Assembly (NCBI GenBank): GCA_963749145.1
Contig: CAVVLN010000002.1
Span: forward strand, 682,001 to 746,000
Direction: 5' to 3'
From: JASHPR01 sp963749145
Lineage (GTDB): Bacteria > Actinomycetota > Actinomycetes > Streptosporangiales > Streptosporangiaceae
Length of the DNA: 64,000 bases
Shown: one piece after another, positions 1 to 8,499 of the stretch
Layout: each line of letters opens with the position of its first letter
Position numbering within the stretch: the stretch's first letter is position 1
Notes under the pieces: generated by a model
What the model was told of the DNA's origin: nothing
What the model saw: the letters and a program-made list of their open reading frames with translations, nothing else
The model's database searches: none
Position numbers and translations under genes: made by a program

Positions 1-365
1 GGCCACATCGTGTTCGACAGCACCCCGATCCTGATCCCGCGCGCGCGCAGCCGCCGCAGCAGGCCGGGAGCGTCCGGGTCGGTCCAGGTGTGCGGCTCCC
101 AGGCCTCGAAGTAACTGGCCAGGAAAGCCTCGGTCGGCTCCACCCCGGCGCGCTCGAAGACGTGATCGAGCGTGGCGCTGCGGTGCTCGCGCTCGGCCGC
201 GCGCCAGAGTTCGGCTTCCGCCGCTCGGATGGCCGAGGCGGTGCGTTCGGCAAGGTCGTTGTCATAATGCTGGGCGCAGACCGCCCGCCAGAGCGCGGCA
301 TGGTCCACCGTGTGCCAGGGGGTCAGCGTGCCGCCCCAGTCGAAGATGACCGCCCGTACCACCAT
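1..365 (-). CDS. HAD-family hydrolase, partial (N-terminal 121 residues)
   Basis: The reverse strand is open from an ATG at 363-365 to the left window edge. The product begins MVVRAVIFDWGGTLTPW, the HAD motif I (hhhDxDGT-type), in which the first Asp is the phosphoryl-accepting nucleophile. A helical cap region follows. Near the edge is RGIRIGVLSNT, a good motif II ending in the conserved Ser/Thr. This is a haloacid dehalogenase-like phosphatase whose C-terminal half (motifs III and IV) lies outside the window. HAD substrates cannot be read from these motifs. It is divergent from the downstream histidine kinase, with about 116 bp between them. Confidence 0.85.
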   Translation of the reverse strand, partial: MVVRAVIFDWGGTLTPWHTVDHAALWRAVCAQHYDNDLAERTASAIRAAEAELWRAAEREHRSATLDHVFERAGVEPTEAFLASYFEAWEPHTWTDPDAPGLLRRLRARGIRIGVLSNTMW

Positions 366-481
366 GGTGGGGATCCTATGTGCGCTCCCGGGGAGCGTGC
401 CGCGGCCGGGGAGCGTGCCGCCCGGGCGCGGGTCGGCCGTGCTGGGGCTGATCCTGCGGCCCCGCGGGGGTCAACCCTGGG

Positions 482-1449
482 TTGGAGACCGGGAAGCTGC
501 GGTTGCTGCCGCAGGCCCGCCACCGCATCACCGTGGCAGGCGCCGTGTGCGCGGCCGGCGTCATCCTGGTGCTGGCGGCGCAGGTGTTCCGCTCACCCGG
601 GCGGCCGGGCGTGGGCGTCGCCGACGTGCTGGTCGCCGTCCTGCCCGGCGTCGTCGTCGTGGGCGCCCTGCTCACCCGGCGGCTCGACCGGGACAGTTAC
701 CAGATCGAGCGGCTGCTGATCGACCTGGAGAAGGCCCAGGACGCCGAGGTGCGCGCGGCGGCCCTGGCCGAGCGGCAGCGGCTGGCCCGGGACATGCACG
801 ACGTGCTCGCGCACTCGCTGTCCGGGCTCGCCCTGCAGCTGGAGGGGGCCCGGCTGCTGGCCGTGGAGGAATCGGCGAGCGCCCGGCTGACCGAGGCGGT
901 GGAGCGCGCGCATCACCTGGCCCGGTCCGGCCTGCAGGAGGCGCGCAAGGCGATCGGCATGCTCCGCGACGAGGAACTGCCCGGCCCGGAGCGGCTGACC
1001 GCGCTGGCCGCCGAGTTCGAGCGGGACACCGGCCTGCGCTGCGCCTTCACGGTCACCGGCCAGCCGCGTGACCTCGGCTCGCAGGCCCGGCTGGCGTTGT
1101 ACCGGGTGGCCCAGGAGGCGCTCACGAACATCCGCAAGCACGCGCAGCCCGACCGGGTCGAGGTGCGGCTGGATTACGAGGCGGACGGCACCCGGCTGAC
1201 GATCGAGGACGTCGGCCGGGACCGGGCGGCGGTGCCGGCCATGGCCGCGGCTGGCGACGGTTCCCGGGCTGACGGCGGTTCCGGGGCTGACGGCGGTTCT
1301 GGAGGCGACGTCGGTTCTGGAGGTGACGGCGGTTCGGGCCGCGGCTACGGGCTGACCGGCATGCGGGAGCGCGCCGAACTGCTCGGCGGCAGGCTCACCG
1401 CCGCCCGGCCGGGACCGGGTTCAAGGTGGAACTGTGGGTGCCGGCGTGA
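482..1449 (+). pseudogene. NarL-type sensor histidine kinase with an apparent 1-nt frameshift near its 3' end
   Basis: Two membrane segments (about residues 16-34 and 46-65) precede a HisKA_3 domain with the phospho-acceptor box RDMHDVLAHSL (His about 106). The HATPase domain has an N-box-like ALYRVAQEALTNIRKHA and a G-box GYGLTGMRERAELLGG. A Gly/Ser/Asp repeat (about residues 258-287) lengthens the ATP lid. After ...AARPGPG the frame continues into the next gene. Adding one base near 1429-1431 restores the family-like ending GFKVELWVPA and a TGA at 1447-1449. That TGA overlaps the GTG of the response regulator (GTGA), as in coupled pairs. The TTG start at 482 is uncertain. The frame as read is open to 2164. 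Either a real 1-nt deletion or a sequencing error fits. Confidence 0.8.
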
Positions 1450-2138
1450 CCGATCCGATCCGGGTGCTGCTCGCCGACGACCAGCGGGTCGTGCGCGACG
1501 GGCTGGTCCTGCTGCTCGGCCTGCTGCCGCAGGTCGAGGTGGTGGGCACCGCGGCCGACGGCGAGGAGGCGGTGGACCGGGCCGTGGCCCTGCGGCCGGA
1601 CGTGGTGCTCATGGACCTGCGGATGCCGCGCTGCGACGGGGTCGAGGCGACCCGCCGGGTGCGCCAGCAGGTCCCGGGCACCCAGGTGATCGTGCTCACC
1701 ACCTACGCGGACGACCGCTCGGTCATCGAGGCGCTGCGGGCCGGGGCCCGGGGCTACCTGACCAAGGACGCCGGGGGGGAGGAGATCCGGCGGGCCCTGC
1801 GGCAAGTGGTCGGCGGTCAGGCGGTCATCGACCCGGCCGTGCAGCACCACCTGGTGGACGCGATCGCCGAGGCGCCCGCGCCGGCCAGCGCCGGCCCCCC
1901 GCCCGCCGCCGGCGCGCCGGGCGGACCGCTGCCCGACGGCCTGACGCCGCGGGAGGCCGAGGTGCTGGCCCTGATCGCCGGGGGCCTGTCGAACGCGGAG
2001 ATCGCGGCCCGGCTCGTGGTCAGCGAGGCGACGGTCAAGAGCCACGTCAACCACTTGCTGGCCAAGATCGGCGCCCGCGACCGGGCCCAGGCCGTCGGCT
2101 ACGCCTACCAGCATGGACTGACTTCCTCTCCCGCCTGA
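1446..2138 (+). CDS. NarL/FixJ-family response regulator
   Basis: This is the 230-residue partner of the upstream kinase. Its receiver domain carries the acidic pair LLADDQ (residues 11-12), the phospho-acceptor Asp about 57 in VVLMDLRMP, and the conserved Lys about 107 in GYLTKDAG. A Pro/Ala-rich linker leads to a LuxR-type helix-turn-helix (LTPREAEVLALIAGGLSNAEIAARLVVSE split over about residues 165-215). I chose the GTG at 1446, which overlaps the restored kinase stop, over the in-frame start 12 nt upstream, because the domain begins right after it. It probably binds DNA when phosphorylated. The signal sensed is not evident. Confidence 0.93.
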   Translation: MTDPIRVLLADDQRVVRDGLVLLLGLLPQVEVVGTAADGEEAVDRAVALRPDVVLMDLRMPRCDGVEATRRVRQQVPGTQVIVLTTYADDRSVIEALRAGARGYLTKDAGGEEIRRALRQVVGGQAVIDPAVQHHLVDAIAEAPAPASAGPPPAAGAPGGPLPDGLTPREAEVLALIAGGLSNAEIAARLVVSEATVKSHVNHLLAKIGARDRAQAVGYAYQHGLTSSPA

Positions 2139-2202
2139 GGGCGGTAGATGCCGCACCTTGGTAGCCTCGCCGCATCGGCAACCCGGAGAGGCGGCGGCCC
2201 CG

Positions 2203-4101
2203 ATGAGCGTGCGGCAGGACCAGGAGACTCATCGCTTCCAGGCCGAGGTCGTGCAGATCCTCGACCTCATGATCCACTCGCTTTACAGCAACAAGGAGAT
2301 CTTCCTGCGCGAGCTGATCTCCAATGCGTCGGACGCCATCGACCGGCTCCGCTTTGAGATCTTCACCCGCCCCGAGCTCGACGAGGACGAGGGCCCGCTC
2401 CAGATCACGGTCGGCTTCGACGCGGGCGCGCGCACGATCACGGTCAGCGACAACGGCATCGGCATGAGCCGGGCCGAGGTGATCGAGCACATCGGCACCA
2501 TCGCCAAGTCCGGCACCCGCGAGTTCCTCCAGGCCCTCACCGGCGACCAGCGCCGGGACGCGACGCTCATCGGCCAGTTCGGCGTGGGCTTCTACTCCGC
2601 GTTCGTGGTGGCGGACCGGGTGACGCTGACCACCCGCCGGGCCGGCCTGCCCGCGGCCGAGGGCGTGCGCTGGAAGTCCGGCGGCAGCGGCGAGTACACG
2701 CTGGAGACGATCGACAAGCCGGCCCGGGGCACCGACATCGTGCTGCACCTGCGCGCCAGCGAGGACGACCTGCTGAACGGCCCGCGGCTGCGCTCGATCA
2801 TCCAGAAGTACTCCGACCACATCAGCCTGCCCATCGTGATGCCCGGCGAGAAGCCGGGCGGTGACGGCGCACCGGTCAACCAGGCGTCGGCTTTGTGGGC
2901 CCGGCCCAAGAACGAGATCGGCGAGCAGGACTACCGCGACTTCTACCGGCACATCACCGGCGACTTCGCCGACCCGCTGGCCTACCTGCACAGCAAGATC
3001 GAGGGGACGTACGAGTACACGCTGCTGCTGTTCATCCCGGCCCGGGCCCCGTGGGACCTGTGGGCGCTCGAGTCACGCCGCGGCGTCAAGCTGCACGTGC
3101 GGCGGGTCTTCATCCTGGAGGACACCGGCCAGCTGCTGCCGAGGTACCTGCGGTTCGTCCGGGGCGTGATCGATTCCGGCGACCTGCCGCTGAACGTCTC
3201 CCGGGAGATGCTGCAGGGCAGCCGCGCGGTCGACCACATCCGCTCCACCGCGGTCAAGCGGCTGCTCAAGCTGCTCAAGGACATGGCCGCCGACGAGCCG
3301 GAGAAGTACGCCACGTTCTGGCGGGAATTCGGCGCCACCCTCAAGGAGGGAGTGGTCGAGGACTACTCGAACCGGGACGAGATCGCCGGGCTGCTGCGCT
3401 TCACTACCACCCGGTCCGGCTCGGCCGACGCTGCGGACGTCTCGCTCGCCGGCTACGGGGCGAGAATGAAGGACGGCCAGGAGAAGATCTACTACCTGCT
3501 GGCGCCGACGCTGCCGGCCGCCGCGGCGAGCCCGCACCTGGAGGCCTTCCGCGCCAAGGGCATCGAGGTGCTGCTGCTTGCGGACCCCGTGGACAACTGG
3601 CTGGTGACCAGCCTGCCCGAGTTCGGCGGCCACCGGCTGCAGTCGGTCGCTCAGGGACCGCCGGACTTCGGCGCGCTGCAGGACGAGGCCGAGCAGGCGG
3701 CCAGCGAGCAGGGGGCCGCCGAGTGCGCCGCCCTGATCGCCCGGCTCAAGGCCGTGCTGGGCGAGCGGGCCTACGACGTGCGGGTGACCAGCCGCCTCAC
3801 CACCTCCGCGGCCTGCATGGTGGCCAACGAGCCGGACAACGAGGTCAGCCTGGCCCACCGGCTGCGGGGTACGGGGCTGCCGAGCCAGCCGGTGCTGGAG
3901 ATCAACCCGCGCCACCCGCTGGTGGAGCGGCTCAGCCGGGACCCAGACGACCCGCACCTGGCCGAGTGGGCGCACGTGCTTTACGGGCAGGCGGTGCTGA
4001 CGCTCGGCGCGCGGCTCGATGAGCCCGCCGCCTTCGTCGGCCGGCTGAACGACCTGCTCGTGGCGCTGACCGGCCCGGCGGACGGCGCGGCCGCAGAGTG
4101 A
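2203..4101 (+). CDS. htpG: Molecular chaperone HtpG (Hsp90 family)
   Basis: This 632-residue protein has normal HtpG length and is a cytosolic ATP-dependent chaperone acting on unfolded client proteins. The N-terminal GHKL ATPase domain is intact: YSNKEIFLRELISNASDA (about residues 28-44, with the catalytic Glu and the Mg-binding Asn), SDNGIGM (about 82-88) and GQFGVGFYSAF (about 124-134). The middle and C-terminal dimerisation domains follow, including LPLNVSREMLQ. The ATG at 2203 has a GGAGAG ribosome site about 13 nt upstream. An in-frame GTG at 2158 would add 15 unconserved residues. No heat-shock operator was identified. Confidence 0.97.
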   Translation: MSVRQDQETHRFQAEVVQILDLMIHSLYSNKEIFLRELISNASDAIDRLRFEIFTRPELDEDEGPLQITVGFDAGARTITVSDNGIGMSRAEVIEHIGTIAKSGTREFLQALTGDQRRDATLIGQFGVGFYSAFVVADRVTLTTRRAGLPAAEGVRWKSGGSGEYTLETIDKPARGTDIVLHLRASEDDLLNGPRLRSIIQKYSDHISLPIVMPGEKPGGDGAPVNQASALWARPKNEIGEQDYRDFYRHITGDFADPLAYLHSKIEGTYEYTLLLFIPARAPWDLWALESRRGVKLHVRRVFILEDTGQLLPRYLRFVRGVIDSGDLPLNVSREMLQGSRAVDHIRSTAVKRLLKLLKDMAADEPEKYATFWREFGATLKEGVVEDYSNRDEIAGLLRFTTTRSGSADAADVSLAGYGARMKDGQEKIYYLLAPTLPAAAASPHLEAFRAKGIEVLLLADPVDNWLVTSLPEFGGHRLQSVAQGPPDFGALQDEAEQAASEQGAAECAALIARLKAVLGERAYDVRVTSRLTTSAACMVANEPDNEVSLAHRLRGTGLPSQPVLEINPRHPLVERLSRDPDDPHLAEWAHVLYGQAVLTLGARLDEPAAFVGRLNDLLVALTGPADGAAAE

Positions 4102-4145
4102 AGCGGCCGCGCCATTGGCCGGCCAATTCCGCTACCGTTACCTGT

Positions 4146-4739
4146 ATGTCCGGGTTGCAATTCATCATCGATTTCGTCAAGGCGCTCGCCTGGCCGGTGG
4201 CGATCGTCGCGATCGTGGTATTCCTGCGCCGCCCCATCGTGGACATCCTGATGCAACTGGCCTCCGGCCTGCGGCGGCTGCGCGCCGGGCAGTCCGACGC
4301 CGAGTTCGACCGGATCGCCGGCCAGACCAAGGCCGAGCTGACCGCCACGGTGTCGGCGGGCCCCGGGCAGGCCGCCATCCCGGTGTCGCTCCGGTTCGCC
4401 GCGGCCGCCGAGGACGATCCCGCCGCCGCCATCGGCCAGGCGTTCGGGGCGGTCGAGGCAGCCCTGCGCGACCTGCTGGGCTCCAGCGGCAAGCTGGTGC
4501 CGGTGGGCAGCGGCGACCCGACCGCCGTGGCCCGCTTCGCGCGGGACCAGGCGCTGGTGCCCGAGTCGATCGTGCGCGCCGTCGACGGCGTGGTCAGCCT
4601 GCGCAACCTCGCCACCGCGGACCCGTCCCGGGTGACCCGGGATCACGCGGTGAAGTTCCTCGCGCTCGTCGACGCGCTGCTGTTCGCCATTGGCACGCAG
4701 CGAGACCGGTCCATTCCCGCCTCGTCCCCGATGCCCTGA
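4146..4739 (+). CDS. Small membrane-anchored protein of unknown function
   Basis: This 197-residue protein starts at the ATG at 4146, 44 nt after htpG. One membrane segment near the N-terminus (about residues 7-25, LAWPVAIVAIVVFL) is followed by a cytoplasmic, mostly helical domain. That domain contains two regular helical patches (AAAIGQAFGAVEAALRDLLG and RFARDQALVPESIVRAVDG). The second resembles the helical bundle of DUF4145-like proteins, but I do not recognise a diagnostic motif. It lies on the htpG strand and could be cotranscribed. The function is unknown. Confidence 0.7.
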   Translation: MSGLQFIIDFVKALAWPVAIVAIVVFLRRPIVDILMQLASGLRRLRAGQSDAEFDRIAGQTKAELTATVSAGPGQAAIPVSLRFAAAAEDDPAAAIGQAFGAVEAALRDLLGSSGKLVPVGSGDPTAVARFARDQALVPESIVRAVDGVVSLRNLATADPSRVTRDHAVKFLALVDALLFAIGTQRDRSIPASSPMP

Positions 4740-4918
4740 CCCGCGGCATATTGCGCGGACCGGGAGAAAGGTCCAGGCTAAAGGGCGGCGCCGGGAAGGC
4801 AAAGGTTGTCTGCCTGGTCACGTACCCGTCGCCTGATGTTTGGTCGGTTCCTTTAGCGTCACCGGCTGGAGCGTCCGGCCTCCGTGGCCGGGCGGTCGGC
4901 CCGAGGAGGAGGACCTCG

Positions 4919-7385
4919 ATGCAGCATCCACACGGGCAGCGTCGCCGGCGGCTGGGTTTGCGCGCCACCGCCGCGGCGGGTGGCATCGCGCTCGTCAGCG
5001 GATTGTGCCTCGCCGGGGGCGCGACCGCCGGGCTGGCCGCCGCGGCCAGGCCGGCCAGCGCGGGCCATCAGGCCGCGCCGAGCGACTGCCACCTGGCCAA
5101 CGGCATCAAGCACATCGTGCAGATCGGCTTTGACAACGTGCACTTCTTCCGGGACAACCCCAACGTCCCGTCAGACCTGGAGATGCTCCCGAACCTGCTG
5201 AACTTCCTCGAGGGCGACGGCGTGCTCCTGTCGAACAACCACACGCCGCTGATCGCCCACACCGGCGATGACCTGATGACCACGGCCACCGGCCTGTACG
5301 GCGACCGGCAGGGCATCCCGATCGCGAACGACTACCAGACCTACAACCCGGACGGCACAACCGACCCGGCCACGGTGTTCACGTACTGGAACGACGCGAT
5401 CGATGACACCGCGTCCACGCCGACCGCCGGGCACGACACCAACCCGAACCTGGTGTACTCGCCGGTGCCGCCGGCCACCGCCGCCCACCCGGTGAAGCCG
5501 GACACGATCACTCCGGCGCCGTGGGTGCCCTACACCGAGGCGGGCTGCAACGTCGGCGAGATCGCCACGGTCAACCAGGAACTCGAGAACCCCTCGCCCG
5601 ACCTGGCCGAGGTGTTCGGTCCCGACTCGCCCGAGGTCGCGCAGCTCAACGCCGACCCCGATCCCTACAAGGACCCCGAGACGGCCGACTACATCGGCCT
5701 GGCCGTGCACTGCGCCAAGGGCGCCGCGTTCTGCGCGAACGCCGAGGCGGTCAAGTACGGGCAGACCACGCCGTCGCCCACCGCTGTCCCCGACCTGCTG
5801 CCGGACGAGCCGGGCGGCTACACCGGCTACCAGGCCCTGTTCGGGCACAAGTACGTCGCGCCGCAGCTCGGCGGCGGGCACGCCGAACGTGACCCACGAC
5901 GGCTACCCGGTGACCAACGCCAAGGGCAACCTCGTCGACCTGTTCGGCAACGAGATCGACGGCGCGTACCTGACCGACTACCCGGGCTTCCCCGGCTACG
6001 ACAACATCAACGCCGCGCAGTCACTGGCCTACGCCGCCGACATGCTGGAGAACGGCGTCCAGGTGACCAACATCTACATGGCCGACCTGCACGGCAACCA
6101 GTACATCCCCGGGATGACCGCGTGCGCCAGCGCGCCGGAGGCGCTGGGCAGCGGCAGCGCGTGCTTCATCGCCCAGGCCCAGTACTACAACGAGGCGTTC
6201 GGGATCTTCTTCAAGCGGCTCGCCGCCGACGGGATCACCCCGCAGAACACGCTGTTCGTGGTCAGCTCCGACGAGGGCGACCACGAGGCCGGGGCCAACG
6301 TGGGCCGGGCCATCCAGCCCACGCCGGCCACCTGTGACGGCGCCACGGTCAGCGGCGACACGGTGACGCCCGACGTGCTGTGCACCTACCCGTCCGGATC
6401 GTTCGGCGAGCTGGACGGGAACGTCACCGGCCTGCTGGCCGAGGAGGAGGGGAACACCACCCCGTTCAGCCTGGAGGCCGACACCGCGCCTGAGTTCTAC
6501 CTGACCGGCAACCCAGGCCCGGACACCTCCACGGTCCGGACCTTCGAACACGCCGTGGCCGGCCTGACCGCGGACGACCCCTACACCGGCAACGCGCACC
6601 AGCAGCTCGCCGAATACCTGGTCGATCCCACGGAAGAGGCGATCCTGCACATGGTGGACGCCGACCCGGCCCGGACGCCGACGCTGGCCATGTTCGCCAA
6701 CCCGGACTATTACCTGGAAACCGGCACGACCAGCTGCGACGCGTCCGGCCTGGGCGGGTGCGTCTACCAGACCGACGACTACGCCTGGGACCACGGCGAC
6801 TACTCCGCCGAGGTCGACAGCAACTACGTGGCCTTCGTCGGGCCCGGGGTGCGCCACCTCGGGCTGGACGGCCCGGCCGCGAACCAGGGCACGACCTCGT
6901 CCGGCGCGAACAGCGGCGAGGTCGAGGTGTACCAGGACCACTTCCCCGGCCCGTGGGTGGATGAGACCGACATCCGGCCGACCATCATGTACCTGACCGG
7001 GCTGCGGGACGACTATGAGCACGACGGCCGGGTGATCGCGCAGATCCTCAGTGACCCGAACCACGCGCTCAGCAACCCGCAGGTCACGACCCTGGGCGAG
7101 TGCTACAAGCAGCTCAACTCCAGCGTCGGCGACTTCGCCGCCTACACGCTCAACGCGGACACCAACGCGATCAAGAGCACCAGCCACGGTGACCAGGAGT
7201 ACCTGCGCACCGACCAGGCCCTCCGCGGGCTCGAGGTGGCCAGGGACCGCCTGGCCGAGCAGATCAAGGGAGAATTGGAGGCGGCCGAGTTCCGCGACCA
7301 GAGCGTCCCGGACGCAGGCGCGCTGACGTTCGGCTGCCACGCGCTCATCGCCGCCGCGCAGAATCTGGCCAGCGCGACAAGCTGA
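4919..7385 (+). pseudogene. Secreted alkaline-phosphatase-superfamily-like protein with one apparent frameshift
   Basis: An ATG at 4919 with a strong GAGGAGGAGG site starts an Arg-rich secretion signal (RRRRLGL followed by an Ala/Gly hydrophobic core to about residue 45). The first frame runs to about 5878 and the remainder is read from about 5877 in another frame to the TGA at 7385. Removing one G from GGCGGCGGGCACG at 5870-5882 joins them as LGGGTPNVTHDGY, giving about 821 residues. Possible metal-ligand motifs of the superfamily are seen: NHTPLIAHTGDDLMTTATG early, SSDEGDHEAG in the middle and WDHGDYS late. The substrate is unknown and the family call is tentative. Either a 1-nt insertion or an assembly error in the G run would explain the break. 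Confidence 0.6.
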
Positions 7386-7399
7386 CCGGCACCCGCATG

Positions 7400-7439
7400 G
7401 GGCGGTCCGGGGAACCCCGCGGGGTTCCCCGGACCGCCC
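7400..7439. terminator. 40-bp perfect palindrome, likely terminator hairpin
   Basis: The 19-nt arms beginning GGGCGGTCCGGGG and ending CCCCGGACCGCCC are exact reverse complements around a central GC, so the whole 40 bp is a perfect palindrome. It lies 15 nt after the phosphatase-like gene and is followed only by GCTTTGT, a weak U tract. A terminator or RNA-stabilising hairpin is the most likely role. Confidence 0.7.
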
Positions 7440-7639
7440 GCTTTGTCCGGAGAACCGGCGGGTCCCGGGACCGCCCGCATGGCCCGGCGGGCCGGTGCCC
7501 GCCCGGCGGCCTCGCGGCGCCCGCGGACATGTCGCTCCGTTCTGTGGCGGGCCGGCCGTGCGTGACGGCGGCCAGCCTGGGAGACTAGCGGGAACTCGGG
7601 ACTCGCCAAGGGGGCGGCGGCAGAGAAGGGACGCTTGCG

Positions 7640-7939
7640 ATGGCCGATGCCGATCCGGACGGCTCCGTCGTACACGGCACCGTGGCCGTGAGCGGGACGC
7701 CGGTCAACGGGAAAGATCCGGACGCGATAGTCGCGCAGATCGAGCGCACCCGGGAGAACCTCGCGCAGACCATCGACACGCTGGCGGAGCGGGTCAGCCC
7801 GTCCGGCAACCTGCGCCGGCTGCGCGAGCGGGCGCTCGAGCAGGCCGCGCGGCCCGAGGTGCGCCTGGCGGCGGCCGCGGTCGGCCTGGCGGTCGTCGGC
7901 GTGGCGATCCTGCGCATCTGGGGCCGGCGCAAGCGGTAG
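7640..7939 (+). CDS. DUF3618-family membrane protein
   Basis: This 99-residue protein carries the DUF3618 signature IERTRENLAQTIDTLAERVSP (residues about 34-54, split here only for length). A helical region (RRLRERALEQAA) and one C-terminal membrane segment (about 74-92) follow, ending in the basic tail RIWGRRKR. The family is common in actinobacteria and often lies beside phage-shock or membrane-stress genes. No biochemical role is established. The ATG at 7640 follows an AAGGGACG site. No obvious operon partner is present, because the two following frames are remnants. Confidence 0.85.
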   Translation: MADADPDGSVVHGTVAVSGTPVNGKDPDAIVAQIERTRENLAQTIDTLAERVSPSGNLRRLRERALEQAARPEVRLAAAAVGLAVVGVAILRIWGRRKR

Positions 7940-7979
7940 GCGCGCCTGGACCAGCGGAGATCAGGCCAGGTCAGAGGAC

Positions 7980-8198
7980 GTGGACGATCACGCGGGCCGC
8001 GTGGGCCGGGTGGCCGACCCCGCCGAGGTGGCCGAGGTGGCCTGCTTCCTGGCCAGCCCCCGCGCCAGCTTCGTGACCGGGGAGGAGATCCGGGTGGACG
8101 GCGGGCTGCTGGCCGGCCTGGCGGTGTCGCTGCCCGGGGACGACCGGGAAACGCCGGCCGCGCGCGAGCCGGCGGACACAGAAGCGGACGGAGAATAG
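7980..8198 (+). pseudogene. C-terminal remnant of a short-chain dehydrogenase/reductase
   Basis: A GTG-started frame of 72 codons contains GRVADPAEVAEVACFLAS, ASFVTGEEIRVDGGLL. This is the ending of classical SDR enzymes (PEEVA..V.FLASD.AS.VTG..I.VDGG). The Rossmann nucleotide-binding half and the Ser-Tyr-Lys catalytic residues are absent, and nothing like them lies upstream. A hydrophilic tail follows. It is 10 nt before a similarly reduced mannonate dehydratase. In hexuronate pathways an SDR-type fructuronate/mannonate reductase often neighbours that enzyme, so the two may be remains of one operon. It is not expected to be active. Confidence 0.65.
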
Positions 8199-8208
8199 GC
8201 GCACGACC

Positions 8209-8499
8209 ATGGGAATCCGCCTGTCCATGGGGCACGTCGAGCAGCTCGACGACACCGTGATCACGTTCGCCCGGCAGCTGGGCCTGCGCGGGATCCAGCT
8301 GCACGCCCCGGCCGCGGTGCTGCGGCGGCTGGCCGCGTCCGGGTTCGACGGCTTCCTCATCGACGACCACGTGCCCGCGATGGTCGGGGACCCGGGCACC
8401 TGGGGCGACACCTCCTCGGCCGCCTACTGCTCGCGCGGTCGCGCCTACGCGATCGGGTACCTGCAGGGCCTGCTGCGCGCCCTCGGCCTGGACGGCTAG
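8209..8499 (+). pseudogene. Internally deleted mannonate dehydratase (UxuA-like) remnant
   Basis: The 96-codon frame joins two pieces. The N-terminal piece, MGIRLSMGHVEQLDDTVITF with RQLGLRGIQLH, resembles the start of UxuA-type TIM-barrel dehydratases. The C-terminal piece, GFDGFLIDDHVPAMVGD followed by GRAYAIGYLQGLLRAL, resembles their last barrel strand and closing helix. About 200-250 residues that would hold the metal and substrate sites are missing, with the join near AAVLRRLAASG. The frame stays open and has an ATG with a spaced ribosome site. D-mannonate dehydration is therefore not expected from this product. The UxuA assignment rests on recalled family motifs and is moderate. Confidence 0.5.
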
